Shown here in pieces: positions 5,557 through 6,130 of a stretch of DNA of 6,130 nucleotides; the stretch's first letter is position 1; each line of letters starts with the position of its first letter. Made by a program: the position numbers and the translations under genes. The notes below the pieces were generated by a model, which saw nothing but the letters and a program-made list of their open reading frames with translations, was not told the DNA's origin and did no database searches. Source of the stretch: an uncultured Eubacteriales bacterium (GTDB taxonomy: Bacteria > Bacillota > Clostridia > Oscillospirales > Oscillospiraceae); assembly GCA_900549865.1 (NCBI GenBank), contig URPU01000112.1, positions 1 to 6,130 of the forward strand, written 5' to 3'.

Positions 5557-6130
5557 ATGATAGACATATCCGTAAGCTCGCTGGTAAAATCCTTCGAGAT
5601 CGGAAAAAATATACTGGACGGGCTGAGCTTTTCCGTCAACAGCGGGGAGCGCGTCGGCATCCTCGGCCGCAACGGCTGCGGCAAGACGACGCTTTTCCGC
5701 ATACTCGTCGGTGAGATCGGCTATGACGAGGGCGAGGTGATGATCGCCCCGTCGAAGCGCCTCGGCCTTATATCGCAGATACCCGTATATCCGGCGGACT
5801 GGACGACGGAGGACGTGCTGCGCGACGCGCACAAGCGCCTGTACGCGCTGAGCGCAAAGATAGACGCCCTTGCCGCGCAGATGGAGCACGACGACTCCCC
5901 CGCGCTTCTGGGCGAATACGACAGGCTGAGCGAGGATTTCCGCCGTCTCGGCGGGTACAGCATGGGCACCGACAGAAACCGCGTGGCAAACGGGCTGGAC
6001 ATCCCCGCGGCGATGCGCGCGCAATTATTTTCAAGCCTGTCCGGCGGCGAGAAAACGCGCGTGAACCTCGCGCGGCTGATACTGGAGGACACGGACATAC
6101 TCCTGCTGGACGAGCCGACGAACCAACTTG
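5557..6130 (+). CDS. ABC-F family ATPase, N-terminal part (cut by window edge)
   Basis: The first 191 residues are present and the frame is open to the right edge. The first nucleotide-binding domain is nearly complete: Walker A GRNGCGKTT (37-45), Q-loop Gln74 in LISQIPVYP, signature LSGGEKTR (161-168), and Walker B running into the D-loop, ILLLDEPTNQL (181-191). The absence of membrane segments and the DEPTN pattern fit ABC-F proteins, soluble double-ATPase factors that bind the ribosomal E site and relieve stalling or protect from antibiotics, rather than a transporter. Residues about 90-135 between Q-loop and signature carry a charged helical stretch, as in ABC-F proteins. The family usually has His where Gln190 stands (DEPTNHLD). 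AGG at 5548-5550 precedes the ATG by 6 nt, and only 13 bp separate it from the PBP stop, so it is probably co-transcribed. The subgroup (Uup, EttA, YfmR or resistance type) cannot be decided without the second half. Confidence 0.9.
   Translation, partial: MIDISVSSLVKSFEIGKNILDGLSFSVNSGERVGILGRNGCGKTTLFRILVGEIGYDEGEVMIAPSKRLGLISQIPVYPADWTTEDVLRDAHKRLYALSAKIDALAAQMEHDDSPALLGEYDRLSEDFRRLGGYSMGTDRNRVANGLDIPAAMRAQLFSSLSGGEKTRVNLARLILEDTDILLLDEPTNQL

Noticed and set aside
5145..6098. Minus-strand open frames opposite the PBP and ABC-F genes
   Set aside because: They cross the PBP/ABC-F boundary and run antisense to catalytic motifs of both; the composition is that of shadow frames.
1..6130. CRISPR array, tRNA, rRNA, insertion sequence or attachment site
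   Set aside because: I saw no spaced direct repeats, tRNA-like cloverleaf, transposase or terminal inverted repeats; the window is nearly filled by ordinary coding genes.

Overview
This is a GC-rich, gene-dense bacterial window. It most likely comes from an anaerobic Firmicute of the class Clostridia, possibly one of the high-GC Oscillospirales-type lineages. The assignment rests on gene content: an Mrp/NifX-like pair with Cys-rich ends, a NusG-domain-II/Gx-transporter pair, an FHA-SEDS fusion beside a short class B PBP, Gram-positive-type Shine-Dalgarno sites and sigma-A-like promoters. No phylogenetic test was possible, so the taxon is inference.

Layout. Positions 1-108 hold no gene but carry two strong hairpins, probably terminators. 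Two gene pairs then lie on the minus strand. The promoter-distal pair (109-1349) is an Mrp/Nbp35-family iron-sulfur carrier ATPase followed, with a 4-bp ATGA overlap, by a NifX/ORP-like small protein with an 8-cysteine tail. It has its own promoter at 1389-1416, with an inverted repeat over the -35. The promoter-proximal pair (1445-2336) is a membrane-anchored NusG-domain-II protein (EetA-like) and a Gx-transporter/Hpre_diP_synt_I membrane protein (EetB-like), overlapping by 8 bp.

A compact intergenic region (2337-2442) carries two divergent promoters whose -35 hexamers overlap. A perfect 13-bp palindrome fills most of the spacer of the leftward promoter. Rightward runs a tightly packed operon: an FHA domain fused to a RodA/FtsW-type SEDS glycosyltransferase (2443-4170), a class B penicillin-binding transpeptidase (4167-5543, ATGA overlap), and after 13 bp an ABC-F ATPase that runs off the right edge.

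How the genes may work together. The SEDS protein and PBP form the usual polymerase/crosslinker pair for cell-wall synthesis. The fused FHA would put it under phosphothreonine or other protein-interaction control, although several canonical phosphopeptide contacts look changed. The leftward genes point to redox, flavin or metal-cluster functions at or near the membrane. The most testable observations are the shared divergent control region, the apparently leaderless NusG_II mRNA, the FHA-SEDS fusion with a degenerate pocket, and the split Mrp + ORP-like pair. Every gene falls in a recognisable family; I did not find a wholly novel system.
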